Source: CAZGRP01 sp964527995 (GTDB taxonomy: Bacteria; Zhuqueibacterota; Zhuqueibacteria; Oceanimicrobiales; CAZGRP01). Taken from it: a stretch of DNA of 64,000 bases. Positions 26,304 to 34,459 of this stretch are shown here, piece after piece (the first letter of the stretch is position 1; each line of letters opens with the position of its first letter). Below the pieces are notes generated by a model. It was not told the DNA's origin and made no database searches. It saw only the letters and a list, made by a program, of their open reading frames with translations. A program made the translations under genes and the position numbers. Location: NCBI GenBank assembly GCA_964527995.1, contig CAZGRP010000016.1, positions 7,589-71,588 on the forward strand, in the 5' to 3' direction.

Positions 26304-26364
26304 GGGCTTTTTGGATATGCCACGTGCAAAGGCCGGTTTACGGCTGAATCATGAGTAAGACGGC

Positions 26365-28005
26365 TCAGCGACGCAAATAGCGGACCTTGAACGTCGGCCG
26401 GCGGGCCGCCAGCTTCAAGAAGACGTCTAGCGGCACCACTTCGAACTCCGGGCCGAGCTGGTCGAGGATCCCTTTGACTCTTTGAATGTCGCTGCTTTCG
26501 CGAACATGCATGACCAGAAAGTACGGCCGCTTCGGATTGAGCTGGGCCAATTCCTGGAGATCGGCCACCGCCTCCTCTGCAGGGCGCGTCGGCGACAGGT
26601 AGTAGTCGTAGGAAAGGAAAGGCCTGCCGTCTCGGAGGTCGAAGGTGTGGGCCGGGCCATAGCCGTTGATGAAGCCGATGGCGTCTGGCATGCCGCGGTA
26701 ATAGGCGTCCACTACTTGTTTGGGAAGATCGATATTGCCCATGTAGCGGTTCCCTTCCGAGTAGTCCATGGTCTCGAAAACCTGAAGGTCGAGCTGTTGC
26801 ATCAGCTCACGGGCCTTGACAATGAGTTTGGGAAGGGAGTCCGGTGGGACGGCTTTCGGGTACATGTATCCAGGTCCAGAGAGGGCGCCGATAAAATAGT
26901 CGTTCGGAGTCGCCATGTCGTAGAAGTACTGCAGCATAGCCGGAGCCAGCCAGACCCAATTCATCGTCACTTCCCAGCTATAGGGGATCTGGCCGCGGCC
27001 GGGTTTGAGCCAGGCCCCGATGCCCAGTCCATCCGTCTGAATGCAGGTGATATACACCTTCTCTCGAACCGGGACCGCCGTTTCGGGCCGAACGTTGTGG
27101 TTGTTTTTGAAGCGGTACCCAGGGGTGGTGGGAATCTGGGTGTTGAAGCTCATGTTCGGGAGGGTGTTCAAACCTTCGATCCGCAGGGCATGCTGGGAGG
27201 CCAGGGTCGCGAACTGTGCTTCGGTGTCTTTGGCATAGGAATGCCACCCCATCACCAGCGCCATAGGATTCAATTCACCAAAGAGCCGGTCGGCCAACCG
27301 GTATTCCAGGGTGTCTTTCGGGTCGCACGACAGATCGGTGAAGAAGGCCTTCTGGTAGATGCCGAAATCGGCGATGCCGGGCTGCATGCGTTTGCCGCCG
27401 ACGCCGCCAAGATAGATGATGAAATCATGGTTGGTGCGCCGCCAGTAGCGCTCGTAAGCCCAGCGGTAGATCTCGTAATCGCTTTGACCTTCAAATCTTC
27501 CGCGGAAATCTGCCACTTTCTTGAGTCCGAAGCTCTCGACCAGAGGGATGAGGCCTTCGTCGACGACCACGGCGCGCTCCAGCCCCGCGACTGTGAAAGC
27601 GATAATGAGAGAGGTGCGGACATTCTTGTCCCACACCACATAGCCCTTCACCCGTTTGCGAAAAGTCGCCAGCGCTTCACGCGCCGAAGTCAACTCAGTG
27701 AAGACAAAACGGTGCCGATCGCTGTAGTACTCGAAAAGTGCCTGGGTAAAGGTATAGGGCCAATCTTCGGGATACACAAAATAGAGGCGTGGCGCTCCCT
27801 GGTTGGCGAGCCCTTGCAGGCTGATCAGCAACGCCTGGGTGGGCAGATCGCCGTCGATGTCCCAGTTCTGTGAGAGACGCATCCAGTACGCCGGGCGTGA
27901 CTCGCCGCCGGACGCACGTGAATTGCCGGTTGCTGCTATCGCCAGGGAGGGGAGGAGCAAGGCGAACAAAATGAGTCGGGACAAGATGGCTCGCGGCTGT
28001 GTCAT
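26365..28005 (-). CDS. GxGYxYP-family putative glycoside hydrolase, secreted
   Basis: 546 residues. A signal peptide (LILFALLLPSLAIAATG) is followed by an N-terminal domain (about 40-230) and the family-defining GPGYMYP motif at 377-383 inside SGPGYMYPKAV. The preceding DGLGIGAWLKP and following EGNRYMGNIDLP are also typical. The GxGYxYP family is annotated as putative glycoside hydrolase from structure; no substrate is established. It probably acts in the periplasm or outside the cell. AGAGGAG lies upstream of ATG 28005. Confidence 0.8.
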   Translation of the reverse strand: MTQPRAILSRLILFALLLPSLAIAATGNSRASGGESRPAYWMRLSQNWDIDGDLPTQALLISLQGLANQGAPRLYFVYPEDWPYTFTQALFEYYSDRHRFVFTELTSAREALATFRKRVKGYVVWDKNVRTSLIIAFTVAGLERAVVVDEGLIPLVESFGLKKVADFRGRFEGQSDYEIYRWAYERYWRRTNHDFIIYLGGVGGKRMQPGIADFGIYQKAFFTDLSCDPKDTLEYRLADRLFGELNPMALVMGWHSYAKDTEAQFATLASQHALRIEGLNTLPNMSFNTQIPTTPGYRFKNNHNVRPETAVPVREKVYITCIQTDGLGIGAWLKPGRGQIPYSWEVTMNWVWLAPAMLQYFYDMATPNDYFIGALSGPGYMYPKAVPPDSLPKLIVKARELMQQLDLQVFETMDYSEGNRYMGNIDLPKQVVDAYYRGMPDAIGFINGYGPAHTFDLRDGRPFLSYDYYLSPTRPAEEAVADLQELAQLNPKRPYFLVMHVRESSDIQRVKGILDQLGPEFEVVPLDVFLKLAARRPTFKVRYLRR

Positions 28006-28058
28006 AGGTGGTAACTCCTCTTTTTGCGTTCTGTTCTGAAGACCATGTCGACATCGAT

Positions 28059-28625
28059 TCAGTCGCCGCCGCCCTTTCGGGCCCCCGCTCTCGTGTATAC
28101 GAATACCAGCGGCGGTCCCGTCTTCCTCGACGATCGCTTCTCCGTAACCGTCAAGGTTTGGCCGTCGCCAGAAATGCGGAACTCTCGCTCGATGGTGATC
28201 GGAGTTTCTCCTTGTGAGGTCTCCAGGGTGTAGCGTGACTGCAGCCGGAGCACTCTGCCTGTGTTACCCCAATTTGCAACCACCTCACGTACAGCCTCTC
28301 TCGGCACGTAGACGGCGAGGTGGACCTGCTCCATCCATTTGCCAGGCCGAATCGGCAGGCGATTCTCTGCGCCCCCAGTGACGACCGTCATCGAATCACG
28401 TTGCGAGTACCGCCCTGCCTTCCATGTCTTGATAAACGTGATCGTGTTGCCGCGTTCGCGGATTTCTAAGGTTACGGCTCTCCATGGATCGACGTCCGAG
28501 CTTCTCTGGCGGTCCAGCTTCCAGGTGCCGCTGAGGGGCGATTGCGCCCGTAGGCCCGGAGTCAGAAGCAGCAGAAAGGTGATAGCCAGCCAGACGGATG
28601 CTGTTTCTTGGGTGTGTCTGCTCAT
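28059..28625 (-). CDS. Secreted small beta-barrel protein of unknown function
   Basis: 188 residues from ATG 28625, which follows GAGAGGAAG. A signal peptide (WLAITFLLLLTPGLRAQ) precedes a beta-rich domain starting LSGTWKLDRQRSSDVDPW, a pattern common in lipocalin-like periplasmic proteins of Acidobacteria and relatives. Strands such as VTLEIRERGNTITFIKTWKAG and ITIEREFRISGDGQTLTVTEKRSS support a beta barrel. No catalytic motif is visible. It is probably the first gene of the minus-strand operon, since a promoter (28727-28755) lies upstream. Confidence 0.65.
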   Translation of the reverse strand: MSRHTQETASVWLAITFLLLLTPGLRAQSPLSGTWKLDRQRSSDVDPWRAVTLEIRERGNTITFIKTWKAGRYSQRDSMTVVTGGAENRLPIRPGKWMEQVHLAVYVPREAVREVVANWGNTGRVLRLQSRYTLETSQGETPITIEREFRISGDGQTLTVTEKRSSRKTGPPLVFVYTRAGARKGGGD

Positions 28626-28726
28626 GGGATCTTCCTCTCGCATAGTGGTGAAGACGAAACTACGATGGCTCACGGTACAGGTGAGTCGGCTCCTGGTCTG
28701 CTGGAGCGGGATCATGCGCGACCGAT

Positions 28727-28755
28727 AAGATAAGGCCGCCATCCCAATCAGGCAA
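28727..28755 (-). promoter_or_regulatory. Sigma-70-type promoter of the minus-strand block
   Basis: Read on the minus strand: TTGCCT (28755-28750), 17-base spacer, TATCTT (28732-28727). The start would be near 28720, about 95 bases before ATG 28625. The -10 hexamer is identical to the one at 1596-1601. Confidence 0.55.
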
Positions 28756-28854
28756 GAGGAATCTTGGAAATCCGAGGCTGGAAGTTGGTGGTTCGTCTGC
28801 GGTGGTGCTCGGGACCAGCGTCGGCGCCTTTCACGCTGGCCGATCCGGAAACCA

Positions 28855-28885
28855 AAAAGCCGGAGCAACTGCCGCTCCGGCTTTT
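28855..28885. terminator. Bidirectional intrinsic terminator
   Basis: AAAAGCCGGAGC (28855-28866) and GCTCCGGCTTTT (28874-28885) form a perfect 12-bp stem with a 7-base loop. A and T runs at both ends allow termination on either strand. On the minus strand it would stop transcripts of the receiver-like gene before the polysaccharide promoter. Confidence 0.8.
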
Positions 28886-28939
28886 CGGTCCCAAAAAGGA
28901 AGGAGGAAGGTAGTCATGAAAGTTCGAAGCGGGACCCGA

Positions 28940-29191
28940 CTACACTTCGATGAAGTAGTTGCCGTTCCCGTCTTCTTGGATCGTTCCCGAGCAAAGAATG
29001 TAGTCGGGGTGTTTCGTGCGCAGCAGTTCAATTGCCTTGTCGGCACTGTGCGCGTGATGGATCTTGAACTTGTCCGTATCGATGATCTGTTCGAGGGCCG
29101 CTCCTGATCCCTCCGCGCTGCCAACCAGGAGGATTTTTTTCACCGAGTCCCCGATTCTGGTGAGGTGCTGTTCGTGCGTGATGGGTGTCAA
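28940..29191 (-). CDS. Short degenerate receiver-like protein
   Basis: 83 residues from TTG 29191, or 66 from GTG 29140; the latter gives VKKILLVG, the usual first strand of a CheY-like receiver. Strand-helix units KKILLVGSAEGSGAALEQII, FKIHHAHSADKAIELLRTK and PDYILCSGTIQE match the first half of a receiver, but the phosphoacceptor Asp position is occupied by Cys-Ser and the fold stops after about three beta-alpha units. It may be a pseudo-receiver or the remnant of a response regulator. A terminator 55 bases downstream supports a transcribed unit. Confidence 0.45.
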   Translation of the reverse strand: MTPITHEQHLTRIGDSVKKILLVGSAEGSGAALEQIIDTDKFKIHHAHSADKAIELLRTKHPDYILCSGTIQEDGNGNYFIEV

Positions 29192-29513
29192 ATCCTTACC
29201 AAAGAACCGCTCCGTGAGGATAGCGCTTTGCGAAACCCGTGCCAGTCGCCGAGCCGAGAGGTTTTGATCACTAAGTGATTGATTTCTTGAATGCCACTCC
29301 TAGAGGCGCAAACCTTTGTATATGAATTCTTGTGGATCACCCTGTTCCATGTTGAAACAAATGTTCGATATCCATACGTTACATTTCGCAGCAACCCGCG
29401 AGTGGGGGCGAAGGCCTGCGCGCCTCTAAAAGTCGCCCGCTGGTGGTCCAAAAAGGGGTTGACTTTCAACGAGAAAGACTCTACCTTTAGCGGTGTAAGT
29501 CATTGGAGCCAAA
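29192..29513. other. Divergent intergenic region
   Basis: 322 bases between the receiver-like gene (minus) and larA (plus), more AT-rich than the flanks. It holds the larA promoter (29459-29487). I see no gene. Apart from the promoter, no repeat or clear operator stands out. Confidence 0.5.
29459..29487 (+). promoter_or_regulatory. Sigma-70-type promoter for the larA transcript
   Basis: TTGACT (29459-29464), 17-base spacer, TACCTT (29482-29487). The start would be about 20 bases before ATG 29514, which has GGAG at 29505-29508. Confidence 0.6.
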
Positions 29514-30797
29514 ATGCTTGTGACCCTCGCCTATGGTCATGACTCGACGCAGTTAGAGATTCCTGACTCACACCCTGTGCGCGAATTGCGGCTGCGGCAG
29601 GCCCCTCCGGAGGTTCCGGCAACGGAGGCGATTCGTGCCGCTCTGGAATCGCCGATCGCAGCCAAACCGATGGCAGAAATCTTCCGCCGGGGTGAGCGCA
29701 CGGTGATCATCGTCCCCGATGGCACGCGGCAGGCGCAGACGCCCACTTACCTGCCCGTTCTGCTGGATCGCCTCAACGAACTTGGTATTTCCGATACTGA
29801 TATCCGCATCGTCATTGCCACCGGCAGTCATCGCGTGCCGGAGCCGGCTGAGTTCCCGCTTCTGGTTGGCGAGGAGGCTGCTGCTCGTGTCAAGATCCTG
29901 GCCCATGACTGCCGCGACGACTCTTCCCTCGTCTATCTCGGCGACACCGTCTTCGGAACGCCTGTGTGGCTGAACCGAACCGTCGTGCAGGGCGAGCGCC
30001 TGGTCGTCACCGGGACCATCATTCACCACTACTTCGCGGGCTATGGCGGGGGTCCCAAGATGATCCTCCCGGGTTGCGCCGGTTATGAGACGATCCGTAC
30101 CAACCACGCCCGCACGATTTCCGTCGAGAACGGGGGCGTGCACCCGAGATGCGAATTGGGCGTAATCGATGGAAACCCTGTCCAGGAGGATCTCCGGGAC
30201 GCCATGAAGTTCGTGTCCGTGGACTGGTTGCTGCACACGATTCTGAATCCCTCAGGAGAGATCGTCGGCGTCGTGGCCGGAGAGATGTTGTCGGCCCACG
30301 CCGCCGGCTGCCGCCAGGTCGATGCTCTTTATTGCATCCCTCTGCAGGAACAGGCGGACATTGTCGTGGCCAGTTGTGGCGGCTTCCCGAAGGATGTCAA
30401 TTTCGTCCAGGCCCACAAAAGCTTGCACAACGCCTTTCGTGCCGTCAAGCCGGGTGGCTCGCTGATCTTGTTCGCCGAATGCCGGAACGGCATCGGCTCC
30501 CCGACCTTCATGAAATGGTTCCGCTACCCAACACCGCAGGCCATGGCCGAGGCCCTGGTGGAAAACTACGAGCTCAACGGCCACACTGCCCTGGCAACCT
30601 TGCAGAAGGCGCGGGCGGCCCACATCTTCCTGGTGAGCGACCTGGACCCGCAGGATGTACGCCGCATGGGGCTGCATCCGGCTCGCGACGCCGGCGAGGC
30701 GTGGTCCATGGCCACCGAGGGCCGATCCAGCGACGCCACCGTCGTCATCATTCCGCACGCTTCCCTGACCGTCCCACAACCGAAAGGGTCGCGATGA
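29514..30797 (+). CDS. larA: LarA-family nickel-dependent racemase/epimerase
   Basis: 427 residues. Family signatures are IATGSHRVP (His106, equivalent of LarA His108), GTIIHHYFAGYGGGPKMILPG (His172 and Lys182, equivalents of His174 and of Lys184 that tethers the nickel-pincer cofactor) and TNHAR (His198, for His200). All catalytic residues of lactate racemase are therefore present. The substrate may be lactate or another 2-hydroxyacid. No larB, larC or larE cofactor genes are in the window. The stop overlaps the lipoprotein start (ATGA), so the two are co-translated. Confidence 0.85.
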   Translation: MLVTLAYGHDSTQLEIPDSHPVRELRLRQAPPEVPATEAIRAALESPIAAKPMAEIFRRGERTVIIVPDGTRQAQTPTYLPVLLDRLNELGISDTDIRIVIATGSHRVPEPAEFPLLVGEEAAARVKILAHDCRDDSSLVYLGDTVFGTPVWLNRTVVQGERLVVTGTIIHHYFAGYGGGPKMILPGCAGYETIRTNHARTISVENGGVHPRCELGVIDGNPVQEDLRDAMKFVSVDWLLHTILNPSGEIVGVVAGEMLSAHAAGCRQVDALYCIPLQEQADIVVASCGGFPKDVNFVQAHKSLHNAFRAVKPGGSLILFAECRNGIGSPTFMKWFRYPTPQAMAEALVENYELNGHTALATLQKARAAHIFLVSDLDPQDVRRMGLHPARDAGEAWSMATEGRSSDATVVIIPHASLTVPQPKGSR

Positions 30798-31342
30798 GGC
30801 TACTATGGATTGGTGGGGTTCTGAGCGTGGTCATCATCTCCACCGGCTGCTCCGGGCTGGTTACCATCTATCGTGGCTCGACTGACGCGGCGGAGGTGAG
30901 CAAGGAGATCAACCGCGTGGAAGTGCCGGCGAGCGATCGTTCCGAGCTGAGGCGTCTGGCCGATGAGATCCGCCTCTTCCTGGGGACGCCCTATCGTTGG
31001 GGTGGCACCACCCTGGAGGGTGTCGATTGCTCGGGACTGGTGCAGACCATCTACAAGCGCGTCTACGGCATTTCTTTGCCTCGCACGACGCGGCAGCAGT
31101 ACGAGATCGGCGTCCCGCTGAAGGGATCTCGGCTGCGGCTCGGCGACCTGGTGTTCTTCAGGCTGTCCCGCAGAGGTGGGGTCTCCCACGTCGGCATCTA
31201 CCTGGGGGAAGGAAAATTCGTCCACGCCAGCTCTACGCGAGGCGTGCTCATCTCGGACCTGCAGCAGAAGTACTACCGCCAGCATTTCGCCGGTGCCCGG
31301 CGCGTTCTACGAGTCCAACACAAGAGAGTGAGCGATGAGTGA
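30794..31342 (+). CDS. NlpC/P60 family cell-wall lipoprotein
   Basis: 182 residues. A lipoprotein signal ends IISTGC. The NlpC/P60 domain starts about residue 55: FLGTPYRWGGTTLEGVDCSGL supplies the catalytic Cys, RRGGVSHVGIYLG the catalytic His, and KFVHASSTRGV the third polar residue. These enzymes cut D-Glu-DAP bonds in peptidoglycan stem peptides at the inner face of the outer membrane. The ATG overlaps larA by four bases and the stop overlaps the M24 gene by eight. Confidence 0.88.
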   Translation: MRLLWIGGVLSVVIISTGCSGLVTIYRGSTDAAEVSKEINRVEVPASDRSELRRLADEIRLFLGTPYRWGGTTLEGVDCSGLVQTIYKRVYGISLPRTTRQQYEIGVPLKGSRLRLGDLVFFRLSRRGGVSHVGIYLGEGKFVHASSTRGVLISDLQQKYYRQHFAGARRVLRVQHKRVSDE

Positions 31343-32531
31343 GGCAAGAAAGCTGGACATTGACGGGATCCAGGCCTATCTGCGCGACAGCATGCTGGAT
31401 GGGTGGCTGATCTACGACTTCTTCGGGTTGAACAAAGTAGCCCAGGTTCTGTTCGAGTTCGGCGATCATCTGCTGACACGACGGTGGTTCTACTGGATCC
31501 CGGCCAAGGGCTCGCCGACGTTGATCCTCCACTGGATCGAGAGAGACAATTTCCCTGCGGTCGAAGGCGAGAAGCGACTCTACTCCTCCTGGCAGGATCT
31601 TCTGGCCGCCCTGGGCGACCTTCTCACGGGAGCCGGCCGCATTGCCATGGAGTATTCCCCCGGCGCTGCGGTGCCGACGATCTCGTGGGTCGACGGTGGC
31701 ACTCTGGAGGTCATTCGTTCCATGGGTGTCGATGTGGCTACCTCAGCCAATCTGGTGCAGTACTTCTGGGCGCGGTGGACGCCAGAGCAGCTTCAGAGCC
31801 ATATCCGTGCAGCCGAGCAGCTCGATCGGATCAAGGATGAAGGGTTCTCTTTGATACGGCAGCGGATCGAAGCCGGCGAGCCGGTGAATGAATACGATGT
31901 GCAACGCTACATGGTGAAGCGCCTGGACGAAGCGGGATTGGTGACCATGGCCCCTCCCATGGTCTCAGTGAACCAGAATGCCTCCAACCCGCACTATGCG
32001 GCGAGTCCGGAGGTGCACGCACCTATCCAGAGGGGGGATTTTGTCCTGATCGACATCTGGGCCAAGGAGAAGACGCCGCAGGCAGTCTACGCGGACATCA
32101 CCTGGAACGGCTATGTGGGCACCGAAGTGCCGGAAAAGATCCGCCAGGTGTTCGACATCGTGGCCGCCGCCCGGGATCTGGCGGTCGAGTTCCTTCGGCA
32201 GGTCGCGCGCCGCGGCGAGACCACCCAGGGCTGGCGCGTGGATCAGGTGGTCCGGAGTTTTATTGCTGAAAAAGGGTATGGAGAGTACTTCATTCACCGC
32301 ACAGGTCACAGCATCGACACTGAGGACCACGGTAAGGGTGTCAACATCGACAGCCTGGAGACGCGGGACACCCGTGAAATTATCCCCGGACTTGGATTCT
32401 CCATCGAACCTGGGATTTACCTGCCGGAGTTTGGCGTTCGCTGTGAGATCAATGTCTACTACGATCAAGACGGACCTCAGGTCTACACGCGGTCCCAGGA
32501 CCACGTGCTGGCCATCCTCGAGGAGTGTTGA
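31335..32531 (+). CDS. M24-family aminopeptidase (Xaa-Pro dipeptidase-like)
   Basis: 398 residues in two domains. The N-terminal half (1-165) is creatinase-like and the C-terminal pita-bread fold carries the five metal ligands: Asp in FVLIDIWAKE, Asp in YADITWNG, His in FIHRTGHSI, Glu in FSIEPGIY and Glu in VRCEINVYY. It probably releases N-terminal residues before proline, or cleaves Xaa-Pro dipeptides, in the cytosol. The start lies inside the previous gene end (ATGAGTGA), so larA, the NlpC lipoprotein and this gene form one operon, perhaps for reuse of peptide and lactyl products. Confidence 0.85.
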   Translation: MSEARKLDIDGIQAYLRDSMLDGWLIYDFFGLNKVAQVLFEFGDHLLTRRWFYWIPAKGSPTLILHWIERDNFPAVEGEKRLYSSWQDLLAALGDLLTGAGRIAMEYSPGAAVPTISWVDGGTLEVIRSMGVDVATSANLVQYFWARWTPEQLQSHIRAAEQLDRIKDEGFSLIRQRIEAGEPVNEYDVQRYMVKRLDEAGLVTMAPPMVSVNQNASNPHYAASPEVHAPIQRGDFVLIDIWAKEKTPQAVYADITWNGYVGTEVPEKIRQVFDIVAAARDLAVEFLRQVARRGETTQGWRVDQVVRSFIAEKGYGEYFIHRTGHSIDTEDHGKGVNIDSLETRDTREIIPGLGFSIEPGIYLPEFGVRCEINVYYDQDGPQVYTRSQDHVLAILEEC

Positions 32532-32615
32532 TCGTCGCCTCCGGCCGTCGCATCGCCACGCCGGCAGTTGCGGCCGGTTTCGCCTGTTCTGAGCCACTGG
32601 ATTCACAAGGCCGCC

Positions 32616-34037
32616 ATGGGAGTGAAACGAGGAAAAGAGCTCGAGCTTGAAATCGAGACACTTGCTTTCGGCGGGCGCGGTATCGCCCGACGAGACGGGT
32701 ATGTTCTCTTTGTGGATGGTGCAATCCCAGGCCAGCGTGTGAAGGCGCGGGTCACCAGAAAAAAGCGGGGTTACGCCGAGGCGGTCGCCTTTGAGGTGAT
32801 CAAGGAATCCGAGCTGGCCGTAGCGCCGACCTGCCCACACTTCGGCATCTGTGGCGGCTGCCGTCTGCAGAACCTGGACTACCAGGCTCAGCTACGCTTC
32901 AAGCGCGAGCAAGTGGTCGACAGCCTGCATCGCATCGCCGACATCCCCGAACCCCCGGTGGCCGAGGTACTCCCATCCGAAGACCGCCTGTTTTACCGCA
33001 ACAAAATGGAATTCTCCTTCGGCAGGCGTCGCTGGATCACGCGCGAAGAGGTTGCCTCGGGTGAGCTGGCGGCTGCCAAGGAGTTCGCCCTGGGGCTGCA
33101 TGTGCGCGGCCGATACGACCGGGTTCTCAATATCGACACCTGCTTTCTGCAGTCTGAACTGACGGCTGAGATTGTGCGCGAGGTGCGCCGGCTGACCTAC
33201 GAGTCGGGTTTGGCGGCCTACAGCACGCAGGACCATACCGGATTCTGGCGCTTTCTGGTTCTGCGCGAAGGCAAGAACACGGGCGAGCTGATGGTCAACG
33301 TCGTCACTGCCGAGGAACCCTCCCACTACCAGGCCGTGGAGAAGTTGGGCAGCGCCGTGCGTGCCAGATTCCCGGAAATCACCACGCTCGTCCACACCGT
33401 GAACAGAACAAAAGCCCAGGTCGCCACCGGCGATCTGGAGCAGGTCCTTTGGGGATCGGGCTACATCCAGGAAAGGCTGGGCAAGTATTTCTTCCGCATC
33501 TCTGCCAATTCATTCTTCCAGACCAACACTCGGGGTGCGGAACGCCTCTACGAGGTCGTGGCCCGCTTTGCGGACTTCAAGGGCTCGGAGACCGTGTACG
33601 ACCTGTACTCGGGTGCCGGCACGATTTCGATCTACATTGCTGGCTCAGTGCAGAAAGTCATCGGGTTCGAAGTGGTGCCGTCCGCTATCCAGGATGCGGT
33701 CGTGAACTGCGCCCTCAACGCGGTAAAGAACTGCTATTTTGTCGAAGGTGACTTAAAGGACGAACTGGCTCAAGTACCCATCATTGTGGGTCGCTGGGGA
33801 GAGCCCAATGTCATCATCATCGATCCACCCAGGGCTGGCATGCACCCAAAGGTGGTGCAGCGCCTGCTTCAGCTTTCTGCCGAGAAAATCATCTACGTGT
33901 CTTGCAACCCAACCACCTTTGCCCGCGACGTAAAGGACCTCGAAGACGGCGGCTATCGACTTCAGCAGGTGCAGCCGGTCGACATGTTCCCCCACACGAG
34001 CCACATCGAGGTGGTGGGGTTGCTTGTGGCCTCATAG
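32616..34037 (+). CDS. rlmD: TrmA/RlmD-type RNA (uracil-C5) methyltransferase
   Basis: 473 residues from ATG 32616. A TRAM domain (ELEIETLAFGGRGIARRDG, FVDGAIPGQRVKARV) is followed by a 4Fe-4S Cys set CPHFGICGGC plus DTCFLQ, and a Rossmann SAM domain with YDLYSGAGTISIYIA, IIDPPRAGMHPK and catalytic ISVSCNP-type YVSCNPTTFARD. It methylates uracil in rRNA or tRNA; the Fe-S cluster and TRAM favour RlmD/RlmCD over TrmA. It is 84 bases after the M24 gene. The exact target base is not deducible. Confidence 0.88.
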   Translation: MGVKRGKELELEIETLAFGGRGIARRDGYVLFVDGAIPGQRVKARVTRKKRGYAEAVAFEVIKESELAVAPTCPHFGICGGCRLQNLDYQAQLRFKREQVVDSLHRIADIPEPPVAEVLPSEDRLFYRNKMEFSFGRRRWITREEVASGELAAAKEFALGLHVRGRYDRVLNIDTCFLQSELTAEIVREVRRLTYESGLAAYSTQDHTGFWRFLVLREGKNTGELMVNVVTAEEPSHYQAVEKLGSAVRARFPEITTLVHTVNRTKAQVATGDLEQVLWGSGYIQERLGKYFFRISANSFFQTNTRGAERLYEVVARFADFKGSETVYDLYSGAGTISIYIAGSVQKVIGFEVVPSAIQDAVVNCALNAVKNCYFVEGDLKDELAQVPIIVGRWGEPNVIIIDPPRAGMHPKVVQRLLQLSAEKIIYVSCNPTTFARDVKDLEDGGYRLQQVQPVDMFPHTSHIEVVGLLVAS

Positions 34038-34459
34038 GGCGCCTCCTCATTTTCGAGCCGGGTTGTACCGGACCTCGTGATGACCTGCGGCAGACTCCCC
34101 GCCCCATGCCGCAGACAAAGGCCCGAACGCAGGCGGGTGGCGTAGCGGGTCCGCGTAATTGCCGGTGCCGGCCATTACCGAGAAGTGTGCCATTCCTGTC
34201 GCCACTGCCCCTCTTGTCTATGAGAAATCCCAAAGTTGTTTTTCCTAAATCTAAGAAGCCGGGATCCGGAATGGGCTCGGCAGGGGCTTCATTTATGAGA
34301 TCCAACGTTCGTGGAAACAGATGGATAGCTACCTTCCCGCGGGAGGTATTCAGTGGTGGGGAATTGGCACGCTTGTTGACTGTATCGGAGGGGTGTATGG
34401 CGACCCGGGAAGGACTGGGTGCACGTGGATAAAACGGTTCAAGTAAGAAAGAGGTTGAT
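34038..34459. other. Intergenic region upstream of the alanine dehydrogenase-like gene
   Basis: 422 bases without a credible gene. It contains a near-consensus sigma-54 element at 34365-34379, and otherwise I see only GC-rich sequence followed by an AT-richer patch at 34215-34330. Confidence 0.5.
34365..34379 (+). promoter_or_regulatory. Near-consensus sigma-54 promoter
   Basis: TGGCACGCTTGTTGA matches the consensus TGGCACG-N4-TTGC at every fixed position except the last C of the -12 element (A here). It lies 80 bases upstream of ATG 34460. The overlapping TTGACT lacks a good -10 at 17 bases. Confidence 0.4.
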
